The notes below the pieces were generated by a model that was given only the letters and a program-made list of their open reading frames with translations, was not told the origin of the DNA and did no database searches. A DNA stretch of 64,000 nt from Heterotrichella gracilis (taxonomy: Eukaryota > Sar > Xanthophyceae > Tribonematales > Xanthonemataceae): NCBI GenBank assembly GCA_032358255.1, contig JAULBX010015091.1, positions 29,414 to 93,413 of the forward strand. Direction: 5' to 3'. The first letter of the stretch is position 1, and each line of letters starts with the position of its first letter. Below are positions 62,968 to 64,000 of this stretch, piece after piece. A program made the position numbers and the translations under genes.

Positions 62968-64000
62968 CTTGAATGGCTTGTATCTGCAAAATGACACCGC
63001 GTGTGAGGAAACTCTCAGGACCAAGCATTGTGATAAGTGGTCAACACAGAGGGCAATCGAAGTGTGGCATGAAAAGCGCACCACACCCTGGTTTGTGGTG
63101 CCACTTCCCTACAGGTACCACTGTTGGCAGCCTGCCTACTTTATGCAAAGGCACCCGCATCATTACATGGTCCCAGTCCTACACAAGTATGTGCAGTCAC
63201 CTAGGCAAAAGGGCACAGTAAATGACAAGTAGTCACAAAAGAGGAAAGAAACTCAAGAAAACCTATGCACAAAGGCGTGCACCCAGTGAATATTTTTGCA
63301 GCAATGGTTCCACCAACCAAACGGCAGAGCAATTCACGCTTGAATGCTCAACGTGTTGCTCAAGCGCACGCCCCATGTGTGTCAAAAGAAAACATTGAAA
63401 GACATCAGATATTCCCATCGTCAGATTGAGCAAGACTGTGCAAGATCCTAGCGATGCCCGGGCTAATCCGCAACGAGTGTCACATCGGATGCGGGCGATG
63501 CTCAGTGCCATGCACTCTCCGGCTGGAGGGCTGGATACAAGACTGCAGCAACGAGACTTGAAACCAATACCAATAGTCGATGCGCAATGATGGACCGCAA
63601 TAACCACTCCTAGGCACTCTCGGACAAGTGTTGGGCTGTCGGATGCAAGATGCATGCACACCTGTTTCAAGCAAAGCAAGAGTATACCGGTCCACCAAGC
63701 TTCAGCAAATTGCGTCCAACGACACGATTTAGACCTGGGTTTGGTTGCGTTTGCTCTTAACAGGCGCCTACCGACCAGGTGCACGTATTTCAGCGATTTT
63801 TGAACACAAAGTCGTTTTACACTTGCATATTTTCCATAGAACATGACATCCCCACAAACCATCCCAGGATGCCCAGCCCTCCTCATAAATGCTGAAGTTT
63901 TCAAAATTCACAATAATGCGATGTGAATGGGTTATCGCACTGCAGGGCCCAACATCGAGAATGTTACCCTGGGATTCGAGACCGCCGGGAATTTCGCCCG
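62968..64000. other. HRLI 5' untranslated region/promoter and unannotated flank
   Basis: A splice acceptor directly before the HRLI start codon (about 62987) implies a 5' untranslated exon somewhere in this stretch. A 213-codon minus frame at 63263-63904 has no motifs and skewed composition and is not called. The window ends without another recognisable gene. Confidence 0.4.

Noticed and set aside
63263-63904. 213-codon minus-strand frame at the right edge
   Set aside because: No recognisable motif, Cys/Arg-rich random-like composition, and no splice context.

Overview
This window looks like nuclear DNA of a green alga, most likely a chlorophyte of the trebouxiophyte type. The genes are intron-dense (up to 17 exons, mostly GT-AG with strong TGCAG acceptors) and the base composition is balanced. 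The gene set is green-lineage: a plastid-type ribosomal protein L3 with a transit peptide, a plant-type HR-like lesion-inducing protein and a SnRK2-like kinase. Short Arabidopsis-type telomere motifs (TTTAGGG/CCCTAAA) are scattered through introns. I saw no bacterial operons, CRISPR array, rRNA or credible tRNA. The taxon is inferred from gene content only. All exon structures below were worked out by hand from reading frame, splice consensus and family alignment.

Layout. 1.4-4.0 kb (-): CCT8, a subunit of the cytosolic chaperonin. 4.6-6.7 kb (-): a Nudix hydrolase. 7.4-8.9 kb (-): plastid uL3. 9.5-12.0 kb (+): a protein with two CCCH zinc fingers and a C-terminal U-box. 13.5-18.1 kb: two divergent F-box/leucine-rich-repeat genes. 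20.6-21.5 kb (-): an unrecognised gene with an AT-hook-like motif. 22.1-24.7 kb (-): a PARP16-type ADP-ribosyltransferase with a C-terminal membrane anchor. 25.8-32.9 kb (-): tubulin-folding cofactor D. 33.6-35.0 kb (+): a coiled-coil protein. 36.8-41.7 kb (-): a SnRK2-like kinase with a long N-terminal extension. 44.5-51.6 kb (+): a very large single-pass membrane protein with an extracellular GH16 glucanase fold. 52.4-54.0 kb (-): a small conserved-looking protein. 55.1-57.0 kb (+): a third F-box/LRR gene. 59.3-60.5 kb (+): mitochondrial adrenodoxin-type ferredoxin. 61.7-63.0 kb (-): HR-like lesion-inducing protein.

The most notable gene is at 44472-51573. Eight in-phase exons join a signal peptide, a GH16 domain whose catalytic E-x-D-x-x-E motif reads E-I-D-I-A-K, a proline/alanine-rich stalk, one transmembrane helix and a disordered tail of about 1,040 residues. 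This is the architecture expected of a beta-glucan-binding cell-surface receptor or a wall-to-cytoplasm linker rather than a secreted glucanase.

A second recurring theme is partial tandem duplication of exon-intron junctions at fixed offsets of 79 or 88 nt, seen in three genes and four introns. It may be a live footprint of how introns or alternative splice sites arise in this genome.

Functional links are loose, as is usual in a eukaryote. CCT8 and TBCD both act in tubulin folding. Three F-box proteins and the U-box protein are ubiquitin-ligase components. The ferredoxin and uL3 are nucleus-encoded organelle proteins. Several gene pairs are divergent and probably share promoter regions (8.9-9.5, 15.0-15.7, 32.9-33.6 and 54.0-55.1 kb).
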